Shown here: positions 53,845 through 63,593 of the stretch, piece after piece | Layout of the letters: each line of letters starts with the position of its first letter | How positions within the stretch are numbered: position 1 is the first letter of the stretch | NCBI GenBank assembly: GCA_018266775.1 | Contig: JAFDZS010000021.1 | Span: 1 to 64,000, forward strand | DNA: 64,000 bases | Source: Bacteroidota bacterium | GTDB lineage: Bacteria; Bacteroidota; Bacteroidia; Chitinophagales; Chitinophagaceae | Direction: 5' to 3' | The notes under the pieces: model-generated | Database searches by the model: none | What the model was told of the DNA's origin: nothing | What the model saw: only the letters and a program-made list of their open reading frames with translations | Position numbers and translations under genes: made by a program

Positions 53845-55089
53845 TCACCCTTCTATTATAAACTTCCTCAGCATATTCAATGCATGTGCAGCGGTTAGCT
53901 GAATATTTCTTGCCCGGTCGAAACGGAAAAACATTTTTTGTGTTACAATTTTATTTTTATCACCCACTGCCACCCAAACGGTACCAACAGGTTTTTCCGG
54001 CATGCCACCGCCGGGCCCCATAATACCGCTGACGGCAATGACATAATCAGATTTAATTCTTTGCAATGCGCCTTTTGCCATTTGGGTGATCACTTCTTCA
54101 CTTACCGCACCTTTGGTAAGTAAGGTATCATGGTTCACCCCCAATAAATCTTCTTTAGCACCATAAGAATAACTGATCACGCTGCCGTCATAAAAGGCAG
54201 AAGAACCTGCAATTGAAGTAAGCAGGTGTGCAATATAACCACCGGTGCAACTTTCTGCAGTGCACATGGTTTTGTTTTGCTGCAATAATAATTTGCCCAC
54301 CACCTGTTCCAATGCTTCATCTTCATTGGTCACTAAATAATCTTTCACCAGGTTTTGCAGTTGGGTAAACTGTTCATCAATCTCTTTCCCCACTGTAGTT
54401 GTATCATAGCCGGATGTAGAAAGCCGCAGGCGTACCATGCCAAAATTAGGCAGGTAAGCCAGTTTGATACGTGCAGGCAATGCCGTTTCATAGGATTGTA
54501 TTAAATCTGCCAAAAAACTTTCGCCCACACCGGCAGTTAGCAAAGTGCGGTGCAGGATCACCGGCAATTCAAATTGTTTTTGTAATGCAGGAATTACATC
54601 ATCGGTCATCATGCCTTTCATTTCAAAGGGAACGCCGGGCATGCTTACATACACTTTACCTTCTTTATTAAACCACATCCCGGGCGCAGTACCGCGGTTA
54701 TTTTGAATAACGGTGCAAACATCAGGCACTTCGCCCTGCAATAAATTTCTTTCAATGATGGGGCGGTTCAAACGGTTAAAAATATTGATCACATTATGCC
54801 GGGCAGCTTCGTTGGTGACCATTGTACCGCCAAAATATTTACACAGTAATGGTTTGGTAATGTCATCGGCAGTAGGGCCCAGGCCACCGGTGATGAGAAT
54901 AATATCAGCATGTTTGCTTTCCTCATCCAGCGCATTCCAAATGTCATCCCACGCATCACCCACGGCAACACGCCTGTTTACTGCAATGCCGGCTTTATTC
55001 AGTTCCTGCGCCATCCATGCACTGTTGGTGTCAATAACCTGCCCTATTAAAAGTTCATCACCAATGGTGATGATAGAAGTTCTGATCAT
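53845..55089 (-). CDS. cinA: CinA-family protein (nicotinamide-nucleotide amidohydrolase)
   Basis: A 414-residue protein with two domains. The N-terminal MoaB/MogA-like COG1058 domain begins IITIGDELLIGQVIDTNSAW and has ITGGLGPTADDIT. The C-terminal CinA domain (about 255-414) has TAESCTGGYIAHLLTSIAGSSAFYDGSVISYS and SGIMGPGGGMPEKPVG, the pattern of NMN deamidase PncC. Likely function is NAD-cycle repair. The ATG at 55089 is preferred to a TTG at 55095. Confidence 0.95.
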   Translation of the reverse strand: MIRTSIITIGDELLIGQVIDTNSAWMAQELNKAGIAVNRRVAVGDAWDDIWNALDEESKHADIILITGGLGPTADDITKPLLCKYFGGTMVTNEAARHNVINIFNRLNRPIIERNLLQGEVPDVCTVIQNNRGTAPGMWFNKEGKVYVSMPGVPFEMKGMMTDDVIPALQKQFELPVILHRTLLTAGVGESFLADLIQSYETALPARIKLAYLPNFGMVRLRLSTSGYDTTTVGKEIDEQFTQLQNLVKDYLVTNEDEALEQVVGKLLLQQNKTMCTAESCTGGYIAHLLTSIAGSSAFYDGSVISYSYGAKEDLLGVNHDTLLTKGAVSEEVITQMAKGALQRIKSDYVIAVSGIMGPGGGMPEKPVGTVWVAVGDKNKIVTQKMFFRFDRARNIQLTAAHALNMLRKFIIEG

Positions 55090-55133
55090 GATCAATGTTT
55101 AATGCAAAACAAATTTGTTACTAAAAAGTTCTG

Positions 55134-55729
55134 TCAGAAGGAGACGCTTTCGTAAATGGTTTGCAGGTGCAAAGTAACATCAATTGAAGCAATGCTGAAC
55201 ACATCATCGATGGATTTATAATCGTATTGCAGCCAGCTGCTATCCGCATTGCGGATGTTGTGCTGTACAAATATTTTTTCCGAATGAACCAGTATATAAT
55301 CTTTCAAAGTGGGAATCTCTTTATACAGCATAAACTTCTGCCCGGCGTCGTAATTGCGGGTGGAAGGAGAGAGGATTGCAATGACCACTGTGGGGTTGGT
55401 TGCCGTATCAAAATGAGTGTCGGTCAATTCAGGATCGCCGCAATAAACAGTAATATCAGGATAAGTGTAAAATGTATTTTTGGGAATGTGTAACCTCATG
55501 TCGCTGCCCAATGGCCTGCAACCTTTACCTTTAAGTTGATTGCCTATGTCACCAAAAAGATTCGAAAAATAAAATTATGTTTGAGTGATGCACAACTCAT
55601 CGCAAACACTTCTCCCCGGTAATACTCATGTTTTTCTGTTGCGGCACGCTCCATTTCCAGGTATTCTTCAGCAGAAATGTAATTGTATTTTGGCGCCGGT
55701 TCTTCTACTATATTCTCTATATTTTCCAT
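55134..55729 (-). pseudogene. Frameshifted Uma2-family (DUF820) endonuclease-like gene
   Basis: Two adjacent frames together give one Uma2 protein. The first (from ATG 55729) reads YISAEEYLEMERAATEKHEYYRGEVFAMS...HNFIF and then goes out of frame; the second resumes SNLFGDIGNQLKGKGCRPLGSDMRLH and continues with YPDITVYCGD, VVIAILSPSTRNYD and ILVHSEK. One extra base in the A-run at 55565-55569 (T5 to T6 in the gene's sense) restores a 198-residue protein. Uma2 has a PD-(D/E)XK fold. It may be a decayed gene, a sequencing error in a homopolymer, or a phase-variable site. Confidence 0.85.
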
Positions 55730-55775
55730 AATCAAATTTAATTCATTTAGTTTTGGTAGATAAATTTTTTACTGC

Positions 55776-57191
55776 ATGAAAATAGTTTTCATTGTGTTCG
55801 CCTGGTTCATTTGCTGCACTGTTGCTGCACAGGATGCAGGGCCGCAATTATCTGCCGCAATAAAAAAACTGGAAACTGATGATCAATTCAAACACGCCAC
55901 TATTAGTTTATACGTAACTGATAGTAAAACAGGGAAAATAATTTTTGCAAAAAATGAAGAAACCGGGCTGGCTCCTGCCAGTTGCCAGAAGGTGATTACC
56001 AGTACCACCGCCTTTGCATTGCTGGGAAAGGATTTCAGGTACGTGACTTATATTGGCACTGATGCACCCACAGATAAAAAATATGATGCCGCTAATTTAT
56101 TCATTGTGGGCAGTGGCGATCCTTCATTCGGCAGCTGGCGCTGGAAATCAACATCTGATTCATCAGTACTCCTGAAAATTGGAAATGTTTTATTACAACG
56201 AAATTTATTTTCTTTTGAACAGCGTATCATCACCAATGATCAGCTGTATGGTTTAACACCCTTGCCGGAAGGATGGATATGGCAGGATATTGGTAACTAT
56301 TATGGCGCTGCCTGTTTTGGTTTTAACTGGCACGAAAACCAATACGATATGGTACTGCAACCCGGTGACGTGAATGCTGCTGCCAAATTGCTCAGCACAA
56401 AACCAACGTTGCCATTGGCTGATATTCAAAACGACATCACTACCGGTAAAGCCGGCAGCGGCGATAACGGTTATATTTACAGCATGCCTTACTCCAGATT
56501 ATTATTTGCAAAAGGTACTGTTCCGGCGCAGCATGCACCTTTTTCCATTAGCGGCAGTATGCCCAATCCTGCTGCTGTTTTTAATGATCAATTAGGGAGT
56601 TATTTATTCAGCAAAAAGATTTATTTTAAAGAGAAAAGCATTACCGCCAATGAAGCCATTATGGCAAAGCAACCGCTTAAACTGCCCACGCAATGGATTG
56701 ATTCGATTTTTTCACCTTCTTTCGACAGTATGAATTTCTGGTTCCTTAAAAAAAGCGTGAACCTTTATAGCGAAGCATTTTTAAAATCAATGGCACAAAA
56801 AAATACTTCAGCAACAACAGATGATATTTATACGAGGGGAATCAATACTATAAAAACATTCTGGAAAGATAAAGGCATAGATGCAGATGCGCTCAACATC
56901 ATTGACGGCAGCGGACTTTCCCCGGCCAACCGCGTAACCACGCATGCATTGGTTACTGTACTGCAGTATGCCCGGCAGCAGGCCTGGTTCAATTCGTTTT
57001 ATAATGCATTGCCTGATATGAATGGCATAAAAATGAAAGACGGGTATATTAATGGAGTAAGAAGTTATACCGGTTATGTTACTGCAAAGAATGGAGCGGG
57101 GTACACCTTTTCTTTTATAGTAAATAATTTCAGCGGCAACCCCGGTACGGTAAGAGAAAAGATGTGGAAGATACTGGATATGCTGAAATAA
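55776..57191 (+). CDS. dacB: D-alanyl-D-alanine carboxypeptidase/endopeptidase (PBP4, S13)
   Basis: A 471-residue periplasmic peptidoglycan hydrolase with a signal peptide (MKIVFIVFAWFICCTVAAQ). The S-x-x-K motif is PASCQKV (S69, K72), SxN is in DGSGLSPANR, and the KTG position reads MKDGYINGVRSYTGYV, i.e. Lys-Asp-Gly instead of the usual Lys-Thr/Ser-Gly. Length is typical of PBP4. It would trim or cross-link-cleave peptide side chains. It is divergent from the Uma2 remnant. Confidence 0.9.
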   Translation: MKIVFIVFAWFICCTVAAQDAGPQLSAAIKKLETDDQFKHATISLYVTDSKTGKIIFAKNEETGLAPASCQKVITSTTAFALLGKDFRYVTYIGTDAPTDKKYDAANLFIVGSGDPSFGSWRWKSTSDSSVLLKIGNVLLQRNLFSFEQRIITNDQLYGLTPLPEGWIWQDIGNYYGAACFGFNWHENQYDMVLQPGDVNAAAKLLSTKPTLPLADIQNDITTGKAGSGDNGYIYSMPYSRLLFAKGTVPAQHAPFSISGSMPNPAAVFNDQLGSYLFSKKIYFKEKSITANEAIMAKQPLKLPTQWIDSIFSPSFDSMNFWFLKKSVNLYSEAFLKSMAQKNTSATTDDIYTRGINTIKTFWKDKGIDADALNIIDGSGLSPANRVTTHALVTVLQYARQQAWFNSFYNALPDMNGIKMKDGYINGVRSYTGYVTAKNGAGYTFSFIVNNFSGNPGTVREKMWKILDMLK

Positions 57192-57266
57192 ATCTAACAG
57201 TAAATATTACCCTGATTATTTTATTTTGGAATTGTTTTTACTATTTTCGCCACAAATTTATTTACT

Positions 57267-57701
57267 ATGGCTGAACAGAGTTTTAAGAATCATTCCCGCT
57301 ACGTACCTATGTATCATTTTGTGGCATCAGGGTTATTGGTGCTTCCCCTGGTGGTAAGTATTATGCATTTGGTAAAAGCAATAGGCGAAGGCAGTGGCCG
57401 TTTGCATGCTGCTGCAATGGTGTCGCTGGTATTGTCTTTCGGGTTGATATTTTGGTATGCCCGTTTTTTTGCACTGCGTGCACAGGACAGGGTTATACGG
57501 GCCGAAGAAAATTTCAGGCATTTTGTGGCCACAGGTAAACCTTTAGACAGCCGTTTACGCATGAGCCAGATCATTGCCTTACGTTTTGCTGGTGATGATG
57601 AATTTGTTGCACTGGCAAAAAAAGCAGTGGATGAAAATTTATCTTCCAAACAAATAAAAATGGCCATCACAAACTGGAGGGCTGACTATTACAGGATGTG
57701 A
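57267..57701 (+). CDS. DUF6526-like membrane protein
   Basis: A 144-residue protein with two hydrophobic segments (about 15-37 and 48-68) and a soluble C-terminal helical part. Motifs are QSFKNHSRYVPMYHF, RLHAAAMVSLVLSFGL, ALRAQDRVIRAEENFRHF and ALRFAGDDEFVALAKKAV, matching my memory of the DUF6526 family. No function is known. It follows dacB by 75 bases and may have its own promoter. Confidence 0.85.
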   Translation: MAEQSFKNHSRYVPMYHFVASGLLVLPLVVSIMHLVKAIGEGSGRLHAAAMVSLVLSFGLIFWYARFFALRAQDRVIRAEENFRHFVATGKPLDSRLRMSQIIALRFAGDDEFVALAKKAVDENLSSKQIKMAITNWRADYYRM

Positions 57702-57750
57702 TCCTGATTTTTATGCGCCTGACAGTTGCGAACCGGCTAGACACATCAGG

Positions 57751-58161
57751 CTATCCAAAATATAATTGCAGTTTTTCTTTCAACTGCACAGGCATTTCGC
57801 AACGTTTCATCGTTTGGGCGTCAATAAAGAACAGGGTGGTTTCGCCGGTATTCAGCAATTCATCCTGTTCATTATAAATTTCAGAATGAAAAACGATTTT
57901 GTGGTGTGCCGGCATTTCTTTTAATGTGGTTTTAATGGTGACCAGGTCATCATATTTTGCCGGACGCAAAAACCTGCTGTGAATATCCACCACAGGCATA
58001 ATGATGCCGAGCGCTTCAATTTCTTTATAAGTATAACCAATCTGCCTGATGGCTTCAGTTCTTCCAATTTCATAAAATTGGGCGTAATGCCCATAATACA
58101 CCACGCCCATCTGGTCGGTAAGGGCATAATGAATACGTACTTGAGTTTCGGTTACAAACAT
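57751..58161 (-). CDS. Acyl-CoA thioesterase (YbgC/FadM-like hotdog fold)
   Basis: A 136-residue single hotdog domain. The 4-hydroxybenzoyl-CoA thioesterase/YbgC signature is IHYALTDQMGVVYYGHYAQFYEIGRTE, with the catalytic Asp in TDQMG, followed by PVVDIHSRFLRPAKYDDL. It hydrolyses acyl-CoA esters, but the chain is not known. Length is normal. It converges on the DUF6526 gene. Confidence 0.92.
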   Translation of the reverse strand: MFVTETQVRIHYALTDQMGVVYYGHYAQFYEIGRTEAIRQIGYTYKEIEALGIIMPVVDIHSRFLRPAKYDDLVTIKTTLKEMPAHHKIVFHSEIYNEQDELLNTGETTLFFIDAQTMKRCEMPVQLKEKLQLYFG

Positions 58162-58209
58162 TGCAGAGATTACAATTTGAATGAAAGCTGTTGCAGCAGT
58201 AACAAATAA

Positions 58210-58623
58210 TTATTTACCCGTCATATTATCAATGCTGATCTTTCCCGGCCCTACCAATAATACAGTAAGATAACCGATAAGGTACAAAGCCGGTTCGGCA
58301 TGCAGGTCTTCATCAACAAAGTGCCCATTATTCACTTTAAAGATCACCACGCACATGGTAATAATGAGTGGAATGGTTGCCAAACGTGAAAACAATCCTA
58401 AAATTAAAAACAATGAGCAGAAGAATTCAGCAAAGATCACCAGTGCTAAACTGAGTGTGCTGCCTATGCCAAGAAAGTTCATAAACTTATTATGCAGGTC
58501 GCCAAAATGAACAAGTTTTTGATAACCGTGCAGCATCATTAGAATCCCCAATCCCAGTCGTAAAATCAGCATTGCAGTATTAAATGCACCTGCTGAATAT
58601 TTAGTTGATAATAGTTTTTTCAT
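58210..58623 (-). CDS. DoxX-family membrane protein
   Basis: A 137-residue protein with four membrane segments and the DoxX pattern: RLGLGILMMLHGYQKL, FAEFFCSLFLILGLFSRLATIPLIITM and EPALYLIGYLTVLLVGPGKISID. DoxX proteins are linked to quinone or thiosulfate-related redox and stress in some bacteria, but the role here is unknown. The ATG at 58623 is the usual start; a longer frame to 58701 adds a His/Tyr-rich leader. Confidence 0.9.
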   Translation of the reverse strand: MKKLLSTKYSAGAFNTAMLILRLGLGILMMLHGYQKLVHFGDLHNKFMNFLGIGSTLSLALVIFAEFFCSLFLILGLFSRLATIPLIITMCVVIFKVNNGHFVDEDLHAEPALYLIGYLTVLLVGPGKISIDNMTGK

Positions 58624-58811
58624 GTACCGTTTTTTATTGTGATGATAGCAGTATTTATTATGCAATTTTATCAAATCCTTAACAGCAAAACAAAAATACA
58701 TTCGTTTATCATGCAGCAGTTATCCACTTATTCACAATAATTCTGGAACGGTGTTTGCATAACTCGCTTTATAATTAATTTTACAATTAATCATAGACTG
58801 AATTTACCGAC

Positions 58812-61800
58812 ATGATAAAACACAAACTTACAGTCTTGCTGCTCTCTGCAGGACTTTGCCTTTCAGCAACAGCACAACCAACCAGCAAGGTTACAGATCC
58901 TGAAAAACAATTTAAAGATGCGAAAGAATTATTTGTGATGGGCCAATATGCATTGGCTTATCCCTTGTTGAAAGACCTTAAAGAACAATACCCGGATAAT
59001 ACCATCAGCAACCATACTTACCTTAACGATGATATCAGTTATTATTACACAGTTTGTGAACTGAAACTGGTGCAACCCGTTGCTGAAGATGATGCCAAAC
59101 ATTATATTGAAGTGGTAAGCAATGAACCCCGCCGCGAACTGATGGCGTACCATCTCGCCAAATTTTATTTCACGAAAGAAGATTTCAGTAATGCCATTAC
59201 CTATTACGAAAGGGCAGGGCTGGATAATTTGAGCAATGAAGAAATTGCCGATGCAAAATTCGAACGGGCGTATTGTTATTTCAACTTAAAACAATTTGAA
59301 ACAGCCAAACCGCTGTTTGATGAAATTCACCAACTGCCCGGGAATAAATATTACTATCCTGCCAATTATTATTACGGCTTTATTTGCTATTACGACCGCC
59401 AATATAACGAAGCACTTAAAGCATTTAAACTGGTGGAAACGAAAGATGAGTATAAAGGCGTGGTGCCTTACTATATTGCCGAAATATATTATTTCCAGGG
59501 AAAGAAAGATGAATCACTGCGCTACGGTGAAAGTGTTTTAGCAAGGGGCGGTACATTATATTATGAAAAGGAAATGCGCCTGCTGATGGGGCAACTGCAT
59601 TTTGAAAGAAAAGAATTTGCGAAAGCTTTGCCATTGATTGAATACTATGTGAACAACAGTGATAAAGTAGATAAAGAAGTGCTGTATGAAGTAAGTTATT
59701 GTTATTACGAAGCCAGTCAATTACAAAAAGCCATTGATGGGTTTAAGCAACTGAGTAATTTAAAAGATTCGATGGGGCAAAACAGTATGTATTTACTCGG
59801 CGATTGTTACCTGAGAACCGGGCAAAAGGCCAATGCAAGAAATGCTTTTCAATATTGCGCCTATAATAACAGCAATGCAAAACAACAGGAAGTATCGCGG
59901 TTTATTTATGCCAAACTTTCTTACGAACTCGGTTACCAGGACATTGCTTTGAACGAACTGAAAAAATTCCTTTCTGATTATCCCGGCTCAGATTATGAAA
60001 CGGAAGCCAAAGAAATTTTGGTGGGATTATTAGCGAATACCAACAATTTCAATGATGCATTAACGCTGTATGAATCGATGGGTAAACCAACACCAGCCAT
60101 GCAGAAAGTATATCCACGCATCTTGTTTGGTAAGTCAGTTGAATACATTAATGATCAGCAAACGGTACGGGCAGATGAATTGCTCACCAAAGTTTTGTCT
60201 GATGCAAATGGCGGTTCATTGTATCCTTATGCCAATTTCTGGAAAGGAGAAATTGCCCTGCGCAACCAGAAGTATGATGAAACCATAAAATTCATGACTG
60301 CTTATTTGCAAAGCAGTGCACCATCGCTGGGTGAAGCCACACCACAGGCAGCACGGTACGATCTTGGTTACAGCTGGTTAAAAAAAGAGAACTATAAAAA
60401 TGCGCAGAATTATTTTGAACAGGTGGCAAAAACAGTAACCGTAACGTCGCCTGCGATAGAACAGGATGCGTATGTACGCACGGCTGATTGCTATTTCATG
60501 AACCGTGATTTTGCTAAGGCCAACAGCATGTATGATTATGTGATCAATAATGCTTTACCACAAAGTGATTATGCTTATTTTCAAAAAGCGATGATCGCCG
60601 GTGTAAAAAGTTCTGCAGAAAAAATTAAGACGCTGAATACACTCACCCGCCAGTATCCGCAGAGTAACCTGGTGCCTGATGTGAACATGGAAGTTGCTAA
60701 CACTTATATGGCAGATGAAAAATTCCGCGATGCCATACCTTATCTCAATAAAATTCTTGAGTTGCAGGGCACTGGCGGATTAAAACCTATTACGTATCTC
60801 AAGCTAGGATTGTGTTATTACAACATTAATGATAATGCCAATGCGCTGACCAATTACCAGGCATTAATTCAAAAATATCCACAATCGCCAGAGGCAGATG
60901 AAGCACTGGATAACATTAAGAATATTTATGTAGAAGATGGTAAGCCGAATGATTATGTGGAACTGATGCGTAAGAATGGTAAAAATATTTCAGTAAGTGA
61001 AGCCGATTCGCTGAACTACACTTCCGCTGAATTGAAATATAATAATGGAGATTGCAATGCCGCGATTACCGGTTTCACCAATTATCTTTCTTTATATCCT
61101 GAAGGAGCATTTGCGCTGGAAGCTAATTATTACCGCAGCGAATGTTATGATAAGAATAAAGATTTTACCAATGCCATTACAGGCTACAACTACGTAAATG
61201 CAAAAGGCCCCAGCCGGTATTTTGAACGGTCAACACTGGAAGCTGCAAGGATCAGTTATTTTGAGCAGAAGAATTATGCAGAAGCCAAGCGTTACTTTGA
61301 ATCGCTGTTAGCCAATACTTCTAACAATGATAATATACTGGAAGCACTGCGTGGTTTGGTACGTTGCCAGTATTTACTGAAAGATTATGCTACCGCCAAT
61401 GAAACAGCAAAAACATTGCTAACCAAAAAAGGTATCAGTACAGACGATAAAGCCATTGCCTTCCTGGTGTTGGGTAAATCGCAGCAGCTGAATAATGATT
61501 GCACCAGTGCCGTGGGATCGTTTAAATCCTGTGCGGCCATTAATAAATCATCATGGGGTGCAGAAGCCCGGTACGAAATTGCCAACTGCCAGTTTACTTC
61601 CAATAATTTAAGTACGGCAGAAAAATCAGCGATGGCGGTTATTAAAGAAACCGGCTCTTACGATTTGTGGGTGACCAAAGCTTATATTTTACTCGGCGAT
61701 ATTTTCATGCAGGAAAAAGATTATTTCAATGCAAAAGCCACTTATGAAAGTGTTGCCAAAAATGCAGTGATTCCTGAACTGAAAGCCGAAGCACAGCAAA

Positions 61801-61856
61801 AATTAGATAAAGCTACAGAGGAGGAAAAAGCAAGCAGTAAAGTAAGCAGCAATTAA
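58812..61856 (+). CDS. Large secreted tetratricopeptide-repeat protein
   Basis: A 1014-residue exported protein with a signal peptide (MIKHKLTVLLLSAGLCLSATAQ). The whole mature part consists of TPR units with A-x-x-x-Y/F spacing (for example YALAYPLLKDLKEQYPD, FEKALPLIEYY, ADEALDNIKNIY). More than fifteen units are visible. Such proteins are scaffolds for other envelope proteins. The outer-membrane barrel gene 33 bases downstream suggests a partner. No transport system is assigned. Confidence 0.88.
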   Translation: MIKHKLTVLLLSAGLCLSATAQPTSKVTDPEKQFKDAKELFVMGQYALAYPLLKDLKEQYPDNTISNHTYLNDDISYYYTVCELKLVQPVAEDDAKHYIEVVSNEPRRELMAYHLAKFYFTKEDFSNAITYYERAGLDNLSNEEIADAKFERAYCYFNLKQFETAKPLFDEIHQLPGNKYYYPANYYYGFICYYDRQYNEALKAFKLVETKDEYKGVVPYYIAEIYYFQGKKDESLRYGESVLARGGTLYYEKEMRLLMGQLHFERKEFAKALPLIEYYVNNSDKVDKEVLYEVSYCYYEASQLQKAIDGFKQLSNLKDSMGQNSMYLLGDCYLRTGQKANARNAFQYCAYNNSNAKQQEVSRFIYAKLSYELGYQDIALNELKKFLSDYPGSDYETEAKEILVGLLANTNNFNDALTLYESMGKPTPAMQKVYPRILFGKSVEYINDQQTVRADELLTKVLSDANGGSLYPYANFWKGEIALRNQKYDETIKFMTAYLQSSAPSLGEATPQAARYDLGYSWLKKENYKNAQNYFEQVAKTVTVTSPAIEQDAYVRTADCYFMNRDFAKANSMYDYVINNALPQSDYAYFQKAMIAGVKSSAEKIKTLNTLTRQYPQSNLVPDVNMEVANTYMADEKFRDAIPYLNKILELQGTGGLKPITYLKLGLCYYNINDNANALTNYQALIQKYPQSPEADEALDNIKNIYVEDGKPNDYVELMRKNGKNISVSEADSLNYTSAELKYNNGDCNAAITGFTNYLSLYPEGAFALEANYYRSECYDKNKDFTNAITGYNYVNAKGPSRYFERSTLEAARISYFEQKNYAEAKRYFESLLANTSNNDNILEALRGLVRCQYLLKDYATANETAKTLLTKKGISTDDKAIAFLVLGKSQQLNNDCTSAVGSFKSCAAINKSSWGAEARYEIANCQFTSNNLSTAEKSAMAVIKETGSYDLWVTKAYILLGDIFMQEKDYFNAKATYESVAKNAVIPELKAEAQQKLDKATEEEKASSKVSSN

Positions 61857-61889
61857 TATTACACTAAATCATTCGATAAAATCACAGCA

Positions 61890-63554
61890 ATGAATATACA
61901 GCTCAGAAAATATTTAACCCTCACCATGCAATGCACCGCAACAGCGTTATTGTTGCTGGCAAGCGGCACTTTGTTTGCACAAAAAGATACTACAAAGAAA
62001 ACGACTACCATAGATATTACATCAGCTTACAAACCTGTGTTGCGGAATTCAGTAAAAATTAATTTTACGGCAGCTTATTTAAATGCAGATACCAGTAAGC
62101 CCAAAATGAATTATACTGTGCCCCCGCAAAACCTGTTTTATGCTTACCAGCCCATTTCATTAAAACCACTGGCGCTGCAGCAGGATACGAACCTTGACCT
62201 TGGCATACGCAACTATATTAAAGCAGGGTTTGGTAATTTCTCTACGCCTTATGTCAATGCGGGATTTAGTTTTGGTGATGGTAAAAAAAGTTTGCTGAAT
62301 GTTTATGCAGATTATATTTCTTCCAAAGGCAAAATTAAATACCAGGATTTTTCCCAACTGAACCTGAAAGGAGCCGGCAGTTATTTTACTGCAAAGAATG
62401 AAGCATACGGAGAAGTGAAGTTCAGCCAGAACGATACTTATTTATACGGTTACGATCATACCCTGCATAATTTCAGTAAAGACAGTATTCTTACCCAATA
62501 CCAGGATATCAATTTGAAAGCCGGTATCAGGAATACAGTAGTGGGAGATTTTGGCCTAAAATACAACCCAACAGTGCAAGTGGATAATTTTACCGGTAAA
62601 AACAAACTGAGTGAAAGTTCGCTGATTGTGAACGCACCAATAGAAAAGCAATTTGGAGAAGCTTTTGCATTGAAAGTGGAAGGAAGGGCAGACATTACTT
62701 CTTACACCACCAAAAATCTTACAAACAATGTAAAGCTCAGTAATAATGTATTTCAGTTGTCACCATCTTTGATATTTGCTTCTCCACAATTCAGCATCAA
62801 TGGTGGCTTAACACCCACCTGGGACAATGGTAATTTTGTTTGGTTGCCCAATGTGTATGCGGAAGCGCAGATCAAGGAAAAAGTATTTATGATACAGGCC
62901 GGCTGGGTGGGTAACTATGTAAAAAATACTTTTCATAATCTTATCGCCATCAATCCATACCTGCAAACAATTGCTTCGCAAACCAATACAAAAGAAATTG
63001 AGTATTATGGTGGCATAAAAGCAACATTAAGTAAACATTTTAATTTTAGCGCCAAAGCAGGGTTATTAAGTTATACCAACTTTGCTTTGTTTATTAATGA
63101 TACTGCAAGCGATGGTAAATCTTTTAAAACGGTATATGAACCAAAGGCGAATAACTTCAGGGTGCATGGTGATTTAAGTTATATCAACCAGGATAAATTT
63201 ACTTTGACCACAGGGTTAACGTTAAACGGTTATACCGGGTTTAACACCAACGCCAAAGCGTGGAATACCGTTCCGCTGGAACTTACCAGTTCTTTACGCT
63301 GGTGGGCTTATAAACAGGTTTTGCTGAAAGGTGATTTTTATATGTTTGGTGGTGGTAACTATATCGACAAAGGAAATGTTACAAAGTCATTTAAAGGTGG
63401 AACAGATTTGAGCGCCGGTTTGGAATTCAGGGTAAATAAAATGTTCAGCGCATGGCTGGATGTAAATAACATCCTCAATAATAAATACGAACGCTGGCAC
63501 AATTACCAGGTGTACGGTTTAAATGTACTGGGTGGTGTGAGAGTAATGTTTTAA
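61890..63554 (+). CDS. Outer-membrane beta-barrel protein, partner of the TPR protein
   Basis: A 554-residue exported protein with a signal peptide ending at about residue 30 (ASGTLFAQ) and a beta-barrel pattern throughout. The N-terminal segment DITSAYKPVLRNSVKINF is followed by short strands, and the final strand ends GVRVMF, a typical C-terminal OMP signature. The C-terminal region FSAWLDVNNILNNKYERW resembles TonB-receptor barrels, but no plug domain is seen. It is probably co-transcribed with the TPR gene, 33 bases upstream. Ligand is unknown. Confidence 0.82.
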   Translation: MNIQLRKYLTLTMQCTATALLLLASGTLFAQKDTTKKTTTIDITSAYKPVLRNSVKINFTAAYLNADTSKPKMNYTVPPQNLFYAYQPISLKPLALQQDTNLDLGIRNYIKAGFGNFSTPYVNAGFSFGDGKKSLLNVYADYISSKGKIKYQDFSQLNLKGAGSYFTAKNEAYGEVKFSQNDTYLYGYDHTLHNFSKDSILTQYQDINLKAGIRNTVVGDFGLKYNPTVQVDNFTGKNKLSESSLIVNAPIEKQFGEAFALKVEGRADITSYTTKNLTNNVKLSNNVFQLSPSLIFASPQFSINGGLTPTWDNGNFVWLPNVYAEAQIKEKVFMIQAGWVGNYVKNTFHNLIAINPYLQTIASQTNTKEIEYYGGIKATLSKHFNFSAKAGLLSYTNFALFINDTASDGKSFKTVYEPKANNFRVHGDLSYINQDKFTLTTGLTLNGYTGFNTNAKAWNTVPLELTSSLRWWAYKQVLLKGDFYMFGGGNYIDKGNVTKSFKGGTDLSAGLEFRVNKMFSAWLDVNNILNNKYERWHNYQVYGLNVLGGVRVMF

Positions 63555-63593
63555 ACGGAGATGAATTTGATTTTGTCATGAATAGTTTTTTAT

